A stretch of 64,000 bases of DNA from the NCBI GenBank assembly GCA_963805605.1, contig CAWDUX010000002.1:496001-560000 (forward strand), in the 5' to 3' direction. This document shows positions 51,586 through 60,083 of this stretch, piece by piece; positions within the stretch are counted from its first letter, which is position 1; each line of letters starts with the position of its first letter. This DNA comes from Actinocatenispora sp963805605. Its GTDB lineage: Bacteria > Actinomycetota > Actinomycetes > Mycobacteriales > Micromonosporaceae. The notes under the pieces were generated by a model. It made no database searches and was not told the DNA's origin. It saw only the letters and a program-made list of their open reading frames with translations. The position numbers and the translations under genes were made by a program.

Positions 51586-54425
51586 GACGGGTCCGTCGTG
51601 TCGTAGGGAATGATCACCTGCGGTCGGCGGTGTACGGCCCGGTCGAAGAACAACGCCCGGCGGGTGCGCGGATACCACGCCGGCCCGCCCGGCTGGGTGG
51701 ACAACGGCGCCAGTTCCTGTCCTTGCACATCCAGCGCCAGCCAGGCGCCGAAGGTGTCCAGCCGGGCGCCGATACCGCCGAGGTCGTCGCGCAGCCGGGG
51801 CACCGACCGCCACCAGCCGAGCAGGTGGGTACGCAGTTCTGGGCCATGCCCGGCCAGGTCCTTCAGATCGTCGCGGGCGCTGCGGCGGGTGGCCGGATCC
51901 TTCCGCTCCAGCAGCGAGGACGCGGCGTCGACCGCGTACAGCACGATGAAGTGCGCCGTCGTGTCCTCGGTGCGTTCGGCGCGGACCCGATCGGCCGCAT
52001 CGGCCAGCAGGTCACGTACCGCGGTCCGGTCGTACCAGTCGACGTCATGGCCGCCGGCGCGCAGCCGGTCGAGGATCGACTTCGTCGCCTCCACCGCATC
52101 GTCGTCCAGACAGACCAGGCTGAACCGGGCGGCGCCCGGTGGGTACTGGCGGGCCAAGGAGAGAGCCGCGGTGGCCAGTACGTCGCAGGCCTCGATCGCA
52201 CGGGCACCCAGTACCGCCAGATTGCGGCCCGGAGAACGGGAGAGCCGCAGGATCGCGGAGCGTCCGGTCACGTCGATGGTGTGGCCGAGCAGCGCGACCG
52301 GCGCCCGGGGCGGCCCGACCCCGGGCGGGGCCAACGCGGCGAAGTCCACCGCCTCCGACAGCCGCGGAACCCGACCACCGTCGAACAGCACGGGCGGTGC
52401 CAGTTCGGGCGAGCGTTGCCGCCACAACCGGTCCTGGAGCACGTCCAGCGCGCCACGGGTACCGGCGTCCGGGATGTGCGCCACCCGGTTCGCCGGCGTC
52501 GCACCCGAATCCGGGTTGATGACCGCGTGGTGCCGGGGGACCGTCTCAGCCGCCGCGTTGCCCTCGCCCAGGATGCGGCGGGCCTTGGGCAACGCGATGC
52601 GCAGGGTGAACTGCGCGACCATGGAGGTGCGCCCCCACAGCGCCTCGATGCCGGATAGGTCCTGACTGGCCAGTACGAGGTGGATGCCCTGGGACCGGCC
52701 GCGTCGGGCCAGGTCCTCCAGTAGCCGGGCGGCCTCCAGCGCCACCGGGTCGCGACCGTCCAGCAGTACCTGGAACTCGTCGATGACCGCCACGATCCGT
52801 GGCCAGTGACCGGCAGGGTCCTCCGCGCGCAGCTCGGCCAGCTTGGTTGCCTCGTGCGTCTTCGCCGCCTCGGCCCGTTCCCGCAGCTGCTCGTGCAGGA
52901 ACGCCAGCAGGGCTAGGCCGTACTCCCGGTCGGAGTTGACGTTCACCCCGACCAGCCGTACCTGCGGCAGCCAGGTGGGGTCGCGGCGACCGGGGGCGAA
53001 CCGGGCGAACGACACGCCTTCCTTGAAGTCCAGCAGGTACAGCGCCAACTCGTCGGGGGAGTAGCGGGCCGCCAACGAACCGATCCAGGCGTAGAGCAGG
53101 TTGGTCTTGCCCGCGCCGGAGGGCCCGCCGATCAGCGCGTGCGGCGGCGAGTCGCCCAGTTCGACCTCCACCAGCCGGCCGGTTGGCCCGGCGCCCACCG
53201 GCGCGACCAGCCGTTCGGCCGACGAGCCGGTCCACAGCGTCGCGGGCAGCAGGTCGGCGAAGACCGCCGGCTCGGGGCCGGCCAGTACCCGCTCGGCGAT
53301 GGACCGGCAGGTGTTGGTGACAAGTTCGCTGGGCGGTGGGGGATCCAGCCGCACCGGGAAGGTGTTGCCGGTCAGACTGGTCCAGGCACGCTCGCCGAAC
53401 AGCACTACGGTGTCGACCTGCGGATGGTCCCGCCACTCGTCGGGGGCGCCGATACCGGAGAGCACGACGTGCACCCCGCAGGCCGGCCCGGTACGCATCA
53501 CCCGCTCCAGCTGCGCCCGCAGCGCCGGCGCCAGCTCGCTCTCACCCTCGCCCAGCAGTACGGCCACCCGCCAGGGTTCCGGTCGGCGTCCGGTCGCGGA
53601 GTGCAGGTCGCGCAGCGATGCGTACTCGCCGGCCAGTACGGTCTCGTTGATTCTGCGGATCTGCTCGGCCAGCTCGTCCAGTACGCCATCCAGGCCGCCC
53701 GGCCCGACGAAGGTGAGCAGCCTGGCCGCGGCCAATGGGGCGAAGCTGGCGAGGCTGCCGCCCAACCGTTCGGGGTCGTACACGGTCAGATGTACTGATC
53801 CTGGCGGCGTGCAGCCCAGCACCCGCAGCAGCACCGTGGAGATCAGCGCGTGTACCGCATCCGTGGGTCGGTGCCCGGTCGGCCCGGTACTGCCGGTGCC
53901 GGTGGCTCCGGTCTCGGTGTCGACCGGGGCCGTGAGGCCCAAACCGATTGCGGCCTGGTGGCCGGGGTCCAGAACCACGAGGTGACTGAGGTCCAGCAGG
54001 CTGACCAGTGCCGGTGCCTCAAGCCCGACGGATTCCCCGGGTCGGCCGGGTGAATCGTGCGGTGCGGTCAGCCGACCGATGCGGTACAGGCCCGGCGCCT
54101 GGTCGCGCGCCGGCGCGGTCACCGACCAGCTCTGCCAGGGCGCGCTCGCGGCACCGCTGGCCTGCCCAGCGATGAGCGCGGACAGCTCGGCCGCGGCCTG
54201 CCGCAGGCCGGTGAGGCAACGCTGGTCGGCTTCGGCTAGCCGGCGGGCGTGCCCGGCAAGCAGCCGTTGCCCGGCCCGCTGGGATTCCTGCTCGACCTGC
54301 CGGTGCGTCCCACGCCGTTGCGTGGCGCGCTGGCGGGCGGTGGCCACGGCGGCGCGCGCCGCGCCGCGGGCGTACCCGATGGTGCTCCGCAGCTCCTCGA
54401 CGAGTTCGCGGTGTCTACCGGCCAT
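51582..54425 (-). CDS. FtsK/SpoIIIE-domain ATPase, EccC-like architecture
   Basis: The 947-residue product begins with a helical coiled region (1-90). A first module (about 140-380: VYDPERLGGSL, RVAVLLGEGESEL, CGVHVVLSGIG) has the layout of an ATPase domain without a P-loop. The central FtsK/SpoIIIE domain has a complete Walker A GGPSGAGKT (433-441) and Walker B VAVIDEF (545-551). A third module (about 690-890: NLAVLGARAIEACDVL, FIVLYAVDA) again looks like a degenerate ATPase. One active and two degenerate modules resembles EccC of type VII secretion, although no membrane helix is present. It overlaps its upstream gene by 11 nt and its downstream gene by 4 nt. Substrate, protein or DNA, is unknown. 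Confidence 0.82.
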   Translation of the reverse strand: MAGRHRELVEELRSTIGYARGAARAAVATARQRATQRRGTHRQVEQESQRAGQRLLAGHARRLAEADQRCLTGLRQAAAELSALIAGQASGAASAPWQSWSVTAPARDQAPGLYRIGRLTAPHDSPGRPGESVGLEAPALVSLLDLSHLVVLDPGHQAAIGLGLTAPVDTETGATGTGSTGPTGHRPTDAVHALISTVLLRVLGCTPPGSVHLTVYDPERLGGSLASFAPLAAARLLTFVGPGGLDGVLDELAEQIRRINETVLAGEYASLRDLHSATGRRPEPWRVAVLLGEGESELAPALRAQLERVMRTGPACGVHVVLSGIGAPDEWRDHPQVDTVVLFGERAWTSLTGNTFPVRLDPPPPSELVTNTCRSIAERVLAGPEPAVFADLLPATLWTGSSAERLVAPVGAGPTGRLVEVELGDSPPHALIGGPSGAGKTNLLYAWIGSLAARYSPDELALYLLDFKEGVSFARFAPGRRDPTWLPQVRLVGVNVNSDREYGLALLAFLHEQLRERAEAAKTHEATKLAELRAEDPAGHWPRIVAVIDEFQVLLDGRDPVALEAARLLEDLARRGRSQGIHLVLASQDLSGIEALWGRTSMVAQFTLRIALPKARRILGEGNAAAETVPRHHAVINPDSGATPANRVAHIPDAGTRGALDVLQDRLWRQRSPELAPPVLFDGGRVPRLSEAVDFAALAPPGVGPPRAPVALLGHTIDVTGRSAILRLSRSPGRNLAVLGARAIEACDVLATAALSLARQYPPGAARFSLVCLDDDAVEATKSILDRLRAGGHDVDWYDRTAVRDLLADAADRVRAERTEDTTAHFIVLYAVDAASSLLERKDPATRRSARDDLKDLAGHGPELRTHLLGWWRSVPRLRDDLGGIGARLDTFGAWLALDVQGQELAPLSTQPGGPAWYPRTRRALFFDRAVHRRPQVIIPYDTTDPS

Positions 54426-55326
54426 CGCGCCGTGCCGTGTCGTCCGTCTTCTGCTGGGACACGGTGCTCAGCGCGACCAGTTCGACGTCGTCGCGTCCGG
54501 TAGCCGCCAGTACGACCGCGACGATGACCGGCCAGCTCGCCGCGGTGTCCACCGGGTGGTGCGGGCTGCTCTGTGCCGCGACATCCTGCCCACAGACCTC
54601 CGCGACGAGCCGGGCGGGCAGATCGGGCGCGATGGCCGGGAGCAGCTCGCGTACCCGACCGGTGCAGCGGTCGGCGAGTGGCCGGGCGTCGTCCCGGCCG
54701 GGAGGGTGGCCGAGCAGGCCGGTGGCGAGATGCCGCAGGACGCGGGCACCCGGCGCGGGCAGTTGCAGCCCGGTGGCCGGGTGGGTGGCGAGCAGCTGTG
54801 CCCGGTAGCCGTCCCGGCCGGACCGCCGGGCACTGCCGACCAGTCTGCGGAGCGCGTCGGGTAGATCCTCGGGGGTGTTCCGGCGCTGTTCGGTGTCCTC
54901 GCTCCGGACGGTCGCGGGTCGCTGCGGATCCGGTGCATGCTGAGTCAGCAGGTCCACTCGTTCGGCCCACCACGCGCGGCTGGCCATCGCCGGATCGGCC
55001 CGCTCGATGGCCGGGGCTGGTGCGGGCACTGCGGCAGTTGGGCCGGCGCTGGTCTGATTTTGCGGGACGCCGCCCAGCCCGATGCCGGTCAGGTAGCCGT
55101 CGAGGCCGTGGAGCGCGGAGCCGGTGGCAGCGATGGCGCGATCGAGGTGTTCGGCCGCCTCGGTCAGCTCGGCGATCCACTCGGTGTGCCCGGATTCGTG
55201 CATCAGTTGGCCGAAGCGGCCGGTGGCGTCGCGTAACCGGGCCGCGGCGTGCTGCAGTTCGGCCAGGGGAAGGTCCTGCCCGATGCTGCGCAGCCGGGTA
55301 CCCAGGGACTCGACGAGGGATGACAT
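54415..55326 (-). CDS. Unknown 303-aa protein of the FtsK-like cassette
   Basis: The N-terminal 95 residues are helical (MSSLVESLGTRLRSIGQDLP, LQHAAARLRDATGRFGQLMHES, IAELTEAAEHLDRAIAATGS) and resemble a WXG100-like helical hairpin in length and Ala/Leu/Gly content. A Pro/Ala linker follows (about 100-130), then a C-terminal domain (150-300) with no recognised motif. ATG 55326 begins 5 bp after the preceding stop without a clear ribosome binding site, so it depends on coupling. It overlaps the ATPase gene by 11 nt. The product could be an adaptor or substrate of the ATPase; that is inference. Confidence 0.68.
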   Translation of the reverse strand: MSSLVESLGTRLRSIGQDLPLAELQHAAARLRDATGRFGQLMHESGHTEWIAELTEAAEHLDRAIAATGSALHGLDGYLTGIGLGGVPQNQTSAGPTAAVPAPAPAIERADPAMASRAWWAERVDLLTQHAPDPQRPATVRSEDTEQRRNTPEDLPDALRRLVGSARRSGRDGYRAQLLATHPATGLQLPAPGARVLRHLATGLLGHPPGRDDARPLADRCTGRVRELLPAIAPDLPARLVAEVCGQDVAAQSSPHHPVDTAASWPVIVAVVLAATGRDDVELVALSTVSQQKTDDTARRDGR

Positions 55327-55331
55327 GAGGG

Positions 55332-55595
55332 TCAGAGACTTGCCAGGTAGGTCTGGGCCTGCTCGACCGCCGCGACGGTGACGGCCAGACAGTTGTCGAG
55401 TTCCTCGCGGGCCTGGATGAGGGCGGCCTGAGCGCCTTCGACGGTTTCGGCGCCGGAACCTTCGACCGCGAGGGCCAGGTTCTGCTGGGCGGCGTCGAGT
55501 TTCTCCGCGGCCATCTGGATGGCCTGCTGGCTCTCCTGTACCTCTTCGACGGCGGTGTAGATGGCCGATTTCACCTCGGCGACATTGACCGTCAC
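55332..55595 (-). CDS. Small helical protein, first gene of the FtsK-like cassette
   Basis: The 87-residue product is almost wholly helical (VAEVKSAIYTAVEEVQESQQ, MAAEKLDAAQQNLALAVEG, AQAALIQAREELDNCLAVTV), acidic, and about the size of ESAT-6/WXG100 proteins. The central turn reads GSGAET with no WXG, so it is at most a distant relative. GTG 55595 has GAGGAG 5 nt upstream. It opens a transcript of four overlapping genes whose third member is an FtsK/SpoIIIE ATPase. An exported or structural partner role is plausible from that context only. Confidence 0.68.
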   Translation of the reverse strand: MTVNVAEVKSAIYTAVEEVQESQQAIQMAAEKLDAAQQNLALAVEGSGAETVEGAQAALIQAREELDNCLAVTVAAVEQAQTYLASL

Positions 55596-56062
55596 GGCAT
55601 CTCCTCACGGGTGCTAGGTGGGCAGGCAGTTCCGTGCGAGGAACGTCCGGTGATGGACCGGTACTGCCAGGACGGCCTGCATGCGCGGCTGGATCGGTCA
55701 TGCAGAGAGCAGCACATCACTACCAACATCCAAGTTACTTAGTGCAACTTATAAATAACCTTCAGTGACAATAGTGTGGTCTACGATCCGCTCCGCTCCG
55801 GGGTCGACTGTCGGGTGTGCGAGCTTGCTACCCAAGTATGTCGCCAACCGGCGGACAGGCAAATGATGCGAACTTTGCCTCGCTCTCCGTACCCGCCGTT
55901 ACGCCCGGAGGCGGCCCGCCGCAGCGTGCTGACCTGCCGGGACGCGCGTACTGCGGAGAACTCGCGGATTCACCCTCCGTGTGTGCCCGGTGCGCGGAGT
56001 CATGACACTCCCCGCCGCTCCCGGTGTCCGGGCCGCACACCACCCGCCGGTACGCTCTGCGG
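55596..56062. other. Intergenic region with an AT-rich core between the cassette and nucS
   Basis: No gene is supported in these 467 bp. Around 55710-55785 GC content drops sharply, unlike the rest of the window. AAGTT (55732-55736) and AACTT (55746-55750) form an inverted repeat. On the minus strand TTGCAC (55747-55742) with GGTAGT 17 bp downstream is a possible promoter for the FtsK-like cassette. The drop in GC could mark an old insertion junction or a nucleoid-protein site. Confidence 0.45.
56051..56056 (+). promoter_or_regulatory. -10 element for leaderless nucS
   Basis: TACGCT ends 6 nt before GTG 56063, and no ribosome binding site is present. Confidence 0.5.
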
Positions 56063-56722
56063 GTGCGTCTGCTGATCGCTGTCTGCCAGGTCGACTACAT
56101 CGGCCGCCTCACCGCCCACCTGCCGATGGCGCCCCGACTGATCATGGTCAAAGCCGACGGGTCGGTGTCCGTGCATGCCGACGACCGGGCGTACAAGCCC
56201 CTCAACTGGATGAGCCCGCCCTGCCGGGTACAGGAGGCGCCCGGCGTCTGGCGGGTGATCAACAAGGCCGGTGAGGAACTGCGCATCACCATCGACGAGG
56301 TCATCCACGATTCCCAGCACGAGCTGGGTGTCGACCCCGGGCTGCAGAAGGACGGGGTGGAGGCGCATCTGCAGGAACTGCTCGCCGAGCACCCGGACAC
56401 CTTCGGGGACGGCTACACACTGGTCCGGCGGGAGTACCCGACCGCGATCGGCCCGGTCGACCTGCTGTGCCGGAACGCCGCAGGCGCGTCTGTGGCGGTG
56501 GAGATCAAGCGACGTGGTGAGATCGACGGTGTCGAACAGCTGACCCGCTATCTCGAACTACTCAACCGTGACCCGCTGCTCACCCCGGTGGCCGGGATCT
56601 TCGCCGCGCAGGAGATCAAGCCGCAGGCCCGGATACTGGCCACTGACCGGGGCATCCGCTGCGTCACCGTCGACTACCACAAGCTGCGCGGCATGGGCAG
56701 TGACGAACTCACGCTCTTCTGA
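56063..56722 (+). CDS. nucS: Endonuclease NucS (non-canonical mismatch repair)
   Basis: The 219-residue nuclease cuts both strands at mismatches and replaces MutS/MutL in many actinobacteria. The N-terminal DNA-binding domain (MVKADGSVSVHADDRAYKPLNWM) is followed by a RecB-like nuclease domain with GPVDLLCR and VAVEIKRRG, the catalytic Asp and Glu-x-Lys. The C-terminal region ends in DELTLF, consistent with a sliding-clamp contact. GTG 56063 gives the usual N-terminus and follows a -10 hexamer by 6 nt. It is convergent with the aldehyde dehydrogenase gene. Confidence 0.93.
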   Translation: MRLLIAVCQVDYIGRLTAHLPMAPRLIMVKADGSVSVHADDRAYKPLNWMSPPCRVQEAPGVWRVINKAGEELRITIDEVIHDSQHELGVDPGLQKDGVEAHLQELLAEHPDTFGDGYTLVRREYPTAIGPVDLLCRNAAGASVAVEIKRRGEIDGVEQLTRYLELLNRDPLLTPVAGIFAAQEIKPQARILATDRGIRCVTVDYHKLRGMGSDELTLF

Positions 56723-56740
56723 GCGCCGTCGGGCACGCCC

Positions 56741-58270
56741 TCAGCGTCGGCCGTGCACCAGCCGGACCAGCCGGGTGACCAGGTCGTCGGTACGACGCGA
56801 GCGGGTGAATGACAGCACCGGCATCGGGGTACGGAACCTGCGGCGGGCGATCGCCTTCGGTCGACAGAACTCCCGCAGACCATCGGCGCCGTGGATCCGG
56901 CCGAAGCCGGAATCGCCGACCCCGCCGAAGGGCAGCGAGGGTAGCCCGACGAACGCCATCGCGGAATTGACCGACGTCATGCCGGACCGCATCCGGCGCG
57001 CCGTGTCCATCGCCCGCCGCCGACCGAAGATCGACGCGCCCAGCCCGTACGGCGTCCCGTTGACCCGCCGTACCGCCTCGTCGATGTCGGGTACCCGGTT
57101 CACCGTCAGGGTCGGGCCGAAGGTCTCCTGCTGCACGGCCGCGGAATCCTCCGGAACGTCCACCAGGATCGTCGGATGGACGTACGGCGGCTGCACCGCC
57201 TCCACCCCACCGAGCACCGCGCGTGCACCCCGGGCCAGCGCATCCTCGATGTGTGAGCGGATCACGTCCAACTGGCCGGGCATGGTGATCGGCCCCAGGT
57301 CGGCGGCGTCGTCGTCGCCGACCCGCAGCGTCTGCGCCCGCGCCACCAGTCGCTCCACGAACGCGTCGGCCACCTGGTCGAGCACGTACACCCGCTCGAT
57401 CCCGACACAGGTCTGCCCGGAGTTGCTCATCCCGGCCCAGACCGCGGCGTCGGCCGCGTCGTCCAGGTCGGCGTCCGCGTCGACGATCATGGCATCCTTG
57501 CCGCCGCATTCCACCAGCACCGGGGTGAGGTTCTGCGCACACGCCGCCATGACGTTCTTGCCGGTACGGCTGGATCCGGTGAAGGCCACCTTGTCCACCC
57601 CGGCAGTGCACAGCGCCGCACCGGTGCTGCCCAGACCGTGCACCGCTTGGAACACCGGCGCGTCGCCGACCGCCTCGGCGAACGTGTCGACCAGCCACTG
57701 GCCGACCGCCGGGGTGTACTCGCTGGGCTTGAAGACGACCGCGTTGCCGGCGGCCAACGCGTAGGCGATGGAACCCATCGGGGTGAAGACCGGATAGTTC
57801 CACGGCCCGAGCACACCGACCACGCCGTACGGCTGGTATTCCAGGACCGCCGAATGATCGGGCATGAACAGGCTGCCCGGTACCCGACGTGGCCCGAGCA
57901 CCCGCCGGGCGTGCCTGGTGGCCCAGGCCAGATGGTCGACGGTGACGGTGACCTCCAACAGGGCGTCGCCGACCGGTTTACCGCCTTCCCGGTGTACGAG
58001 CTGGGCCAGTTCCGGCAGCCGCCGCGCCATCGCGACCCGCCACCGGCGCAGCCGTTCGGCCCGCCCGTCGAAGCCGAGACCGGCCCACCAGTGCGCCGCA
58101 TCTCGGGCCCGGGTCACGGCGGCGCGGACCGTGTCGTCGTCGGCTACCGGGAAGCGTCCGATCACCTTGCCGGTGGACGGGTTCGTGGACACCAGCTTTC
58201 CGCCCTCGACCACCGGCGCACCGGGCACCGCCGTCTCCGAACTGGCTGCATCGCGCGTCTCGGCCGTCAT
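56741..58270 (-). CDS. Aldehyde dehydrogenase (succinate-semialdehyde dehydrogenase type)
   Basis: The 509-residue NAD(P)-dependent enzyme oxidises an aldehyde to an acid. It has the cofactor-binding segment GVVGVLGPWNYP, the FTGSSRTGK turn, the catalytic glutamate in VECGGKDA and the catalytic cysteine in NSGQTCVGIERV. The short C-terminal tail is basic (FTRSRRTDDLVTRLVRLVHG). Closest in style are actinobacterial succinic-semialdehyde dehydrogenases; the substrate is not certain. ATG 58270 has TAGACT 7 nt upstream on the minus strand and no ribosome binding site, so I prefer it to GTG 58291 and expect a leaderless message. Confidence 0.88.
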   Translation of the reverse strand: MTAETRDAASSETAVPGAPVVEGGKLVSTNPSTGKVIGRFPVADDDTVRAAVTRARDAAHWWAGLGFDGRAERLRRWRVAMARRLPELAQLVHREGGKPVGDALLEVTVTVDHLAWATRHARRVLGPRRVPGSLFMPDHSAVLEYQPYGVVGVLGPWNYPVFTPMGSIAYALAAGNAVVFKPSEYTPAVGQWLVDTFAEAVGDAPVFQAVHGLGSTGAALCTAGVDKVAFTGSSRTGKNVMAACAQNLTPVLVECGGKDAMIVDADADLDDAADAAVWAGMSNSGQTCVGIERVYVLDQVADAFVERLVARAQTLRVGDDDAADLGPITMPGQLDVIRSHIEDALARGARAVLGGVEAVQPPYVHPTILVDVPEDSAAVQQETFGPTLTVNRVPDIDEAVRRVNGTPYGLGASIFGRRRAMDTARRMRSGMTSVNSAMAFVGLPSLPFGGVGDSGFGRIHGADGLREFCRPKAIARRRFRTPMPVLSFTRSRRTDDLVTRLVRLVHGRR

Positions 58271-58277
58271 ATCGCCG

Positions 58278-58283
58278 AGTCTA
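58278..58283 (-). promoter_or_regulatory. -10 element for leaderless aldehyde dehydrogenase gene
   Basis: On the minus strand TAGACT ends 7 nt before ATG 58270. Confidence 0.5.
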
Positions 58284-58422
58284 GGCCGCACCGGTACCCG
58301 ACGGTAACCACCGATCGTCGACCGTCCCTGATGTCCGGATCCGCTAACGTCGGTGCCGGATCACCCGGCTGTTCGGGTCGCACCGCCCCCCCGGACGCGG
58401 ACGGGACCGGTACCGGATCCGG

Positions 58423-59166
58423 TCAACCCGTGACCGGGTCGAAGTGCAGCCGGCGGGCGTACAGCCGGTCGTAGTACGGCTGGTGGTGGGCGCTGAACTC
58501 GGCCAGGGCAGGAGTGTTTGCCACGGTGTGGGCGTAGCGGGTGACCCGGGTGTGTACTGCGCTGCTCGCGGCGACGTCGCTGTGCCATTCACCGGTCCGG
58601 TGCCATTCCGGGCGCTGGCCGGGCTGCCACTGCAGTGCCTCTGGCCGGTACGGCAGGCCGACGTGGCGACAGTACGCCGACATCGTCTCGGCCGGCCGGT
58701 CGGCCAGCTCCTGGGAGTCGAGTACCACCGGGTGCGGCCCACCGGCGGCGAGGACCGCCTCGTACAGCTCGTACATCGACTCCAACCCGATGTCGGCGCG
58801 GCACATCCCGGGGTCGATGGCGTAGAAGGAGCGGGCGATCTCGTCGGGTCGCCGGATCAGGAAGGTGTGCCGGGCGCCGGCCAGGAAGTCGGTGTCGGCC
58901 AGGACGGCCGGGTAACGGTTGTCCGTGGTGTCCTTGAAGAAGACGGTGCGGGGGCCCGCGTGGGACCTCAGTTCGCGGATCAGCTCGACGTGTCCGTGTA
59001 CCACCGTGTCGCCCACTTCGGTCTCGCCGTGGTCGGTGACATTGCAGAACGGTTCGTGCAGGGCGAGCAGGTCGCCGCGTTCGAGCATGATGCGGAAGAA
59101 CGCGGTGGAACGCGACCGTGGTGCGCTCCACAGCGCGATGATCGGGAATGTCGGTGCCGACGCCAC
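58423..59166 (-). CDS. Sulfotransferase-family protein
   Basis: The 247-residue product has the 5'-phosphosulfate-binding signature near its start (LWSAPRSRSTAFFRIML, the usual SxPRSGST with Arg in place of Gly) and a second region with RRPDEIARSFYAI that fits the 3'-phosphate motif. It would transfer sulfate from PAPS to an unknown acceptor, or be a related P-loop enzyme. GTG 59166 follows AAGGAG at about 7 nt. The SDR gene lies 62 bp upstream on the same strand, and the two may be co-transcribed. Confidence 0.78.
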   Translation of the reverse strand: MASAPTFPIIALWSAPRSRSTAFFRIMLERGDLLALHEPFCNVTDHGETEVGDTVVHGHVELIRELRSHAGPRTVFFKDTTDNRYPAVLADTDFLAGARHTFLIRRPDEIARSFYAIDPGMCRADIGLESMYELYEAVLAAGGPHPVVLDSQELADRPAETMSAYCRHVGLPYRPEALQWQPGQRPEWHRTGEWHSDVAASSAVHTRVTRYAHTVANTPALAEFSAHHQPYYDRLYARRLHFDPVTG

Positions 59167-59228
59167 GACTGACTCCTTCTGATGACCTGGTGCCGAGCCC
59201 GCGCAGCGCAGGCCCCGCCGGGGTGCAG

Positions 59229-59936
59229 CTAGCCGATGCCCAGCTGCGTACGCAGGATGTCGCCGGCGACCGTGATTGGAGAGGGCAGCTCGCCCCGTTC
59301 GGCGAGACCGATGAACCGGGCGTGGGTCGGGAAGTACACGTCGCCGTGCCCGCGCAGCACCGCCTGCATGTCGGTGTCCATCACGCCAGGGTTGACGTTC
59401 GCGACCCGGACGCGGTCCTGGCCGGCGTACTGCTCGGCCAGCGTGGCGAAGAACATCTCCGCACCGGCCTTGGTGGCGCAGTAGGTGGCCCACCCGCCGA
59501 TCGGTCGGGCGGCCGCGCCGGAGGACACGTACAGGATCCGTACCGGTCGGGCGCTGCCGGTCGCGGCCAGGAACTCGTTGGTCAGCTGCATCGGCGCGAC
59601 CAGGTTCACCGCGGCGGTGTCGGCGATGCGCGCGGTGTCCAGGGTGCCGACCGCGCCGACCGGCTCGACCGATCCGGCGTTGTGGATCAGTATGGCCGGC
59701 CCGTCGTCGTCGGCGTCGAGGAAATCGGCGAGTTCGTCCCGGCCGACCACCGCGGTCGGGTCGGACAGGTCGGCGGTACGCAGCCTGACCCGGCCCGGCT
59801 CCTTCTCGGCCAGTGCCCGCTGCGCCCCGGTGAACCGCCGTCCGATCGCCAGTACCCGGTGCCCGTGCCGGGTCAGGCCGTCGAACAGCGCCGCGCCGAG
59901 CCCGCGGGACACCCCGGTGACAACGGTGGCCGCCAT
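59229..59936 (-). CDS. Short-chain dehydrogenase/reductase
   Basis: The 235-residue NAD(P)-dependent oxidoreductase has the cofactor motif TGVSRGLG (residues 7-14), the NAG motif (IHNAGSVEP), the catalytic Ser in YVSSGAAARP and YxxxK in YCATK. It resembles sepiapterin-reductase-like SDRs with a shortened C-terminus. The substrate is unknown. ATG 59936 follows GAGGAG. It is divergent from the PaaH-type dehydrogenase gene and precedes the sulfotransferase-like gene. Confidence 0.88.
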   Translation of the reverse strand: MAATVVTGVSRGLGAALFDGLTRHGHRVLAIGRRFTGAQRALAEKEPGRVRLRTADLSDPTAVVGRDELADFLDADDDGPAILIHNAGSVEPVGAVGTLDTARIADTAAVNLVAPMQLTNEFLAATGSARPVRILYVSSGAAARPIGGWATYCATKAGAEMFFATLAEQYAGQDRVRVANVNPGVMDTDMQAVLRGHGDVYFPTHARFIGLAERGELPSPITVAGDILRTQLGIG

Positions 59937-60083
59937 CTGCGCTCCTCACGATCCTTGGCCGCGTACCGGCCGTCCGAGGCCACCGTACGGGCAGCCACCG
60001 CGATCGACATGGCAGGATCGGCGGACAGCAAGGGTGTGGACCGCTACCGCGGGCGCACGGACTGTGTCGACAGGGAGGTCACG

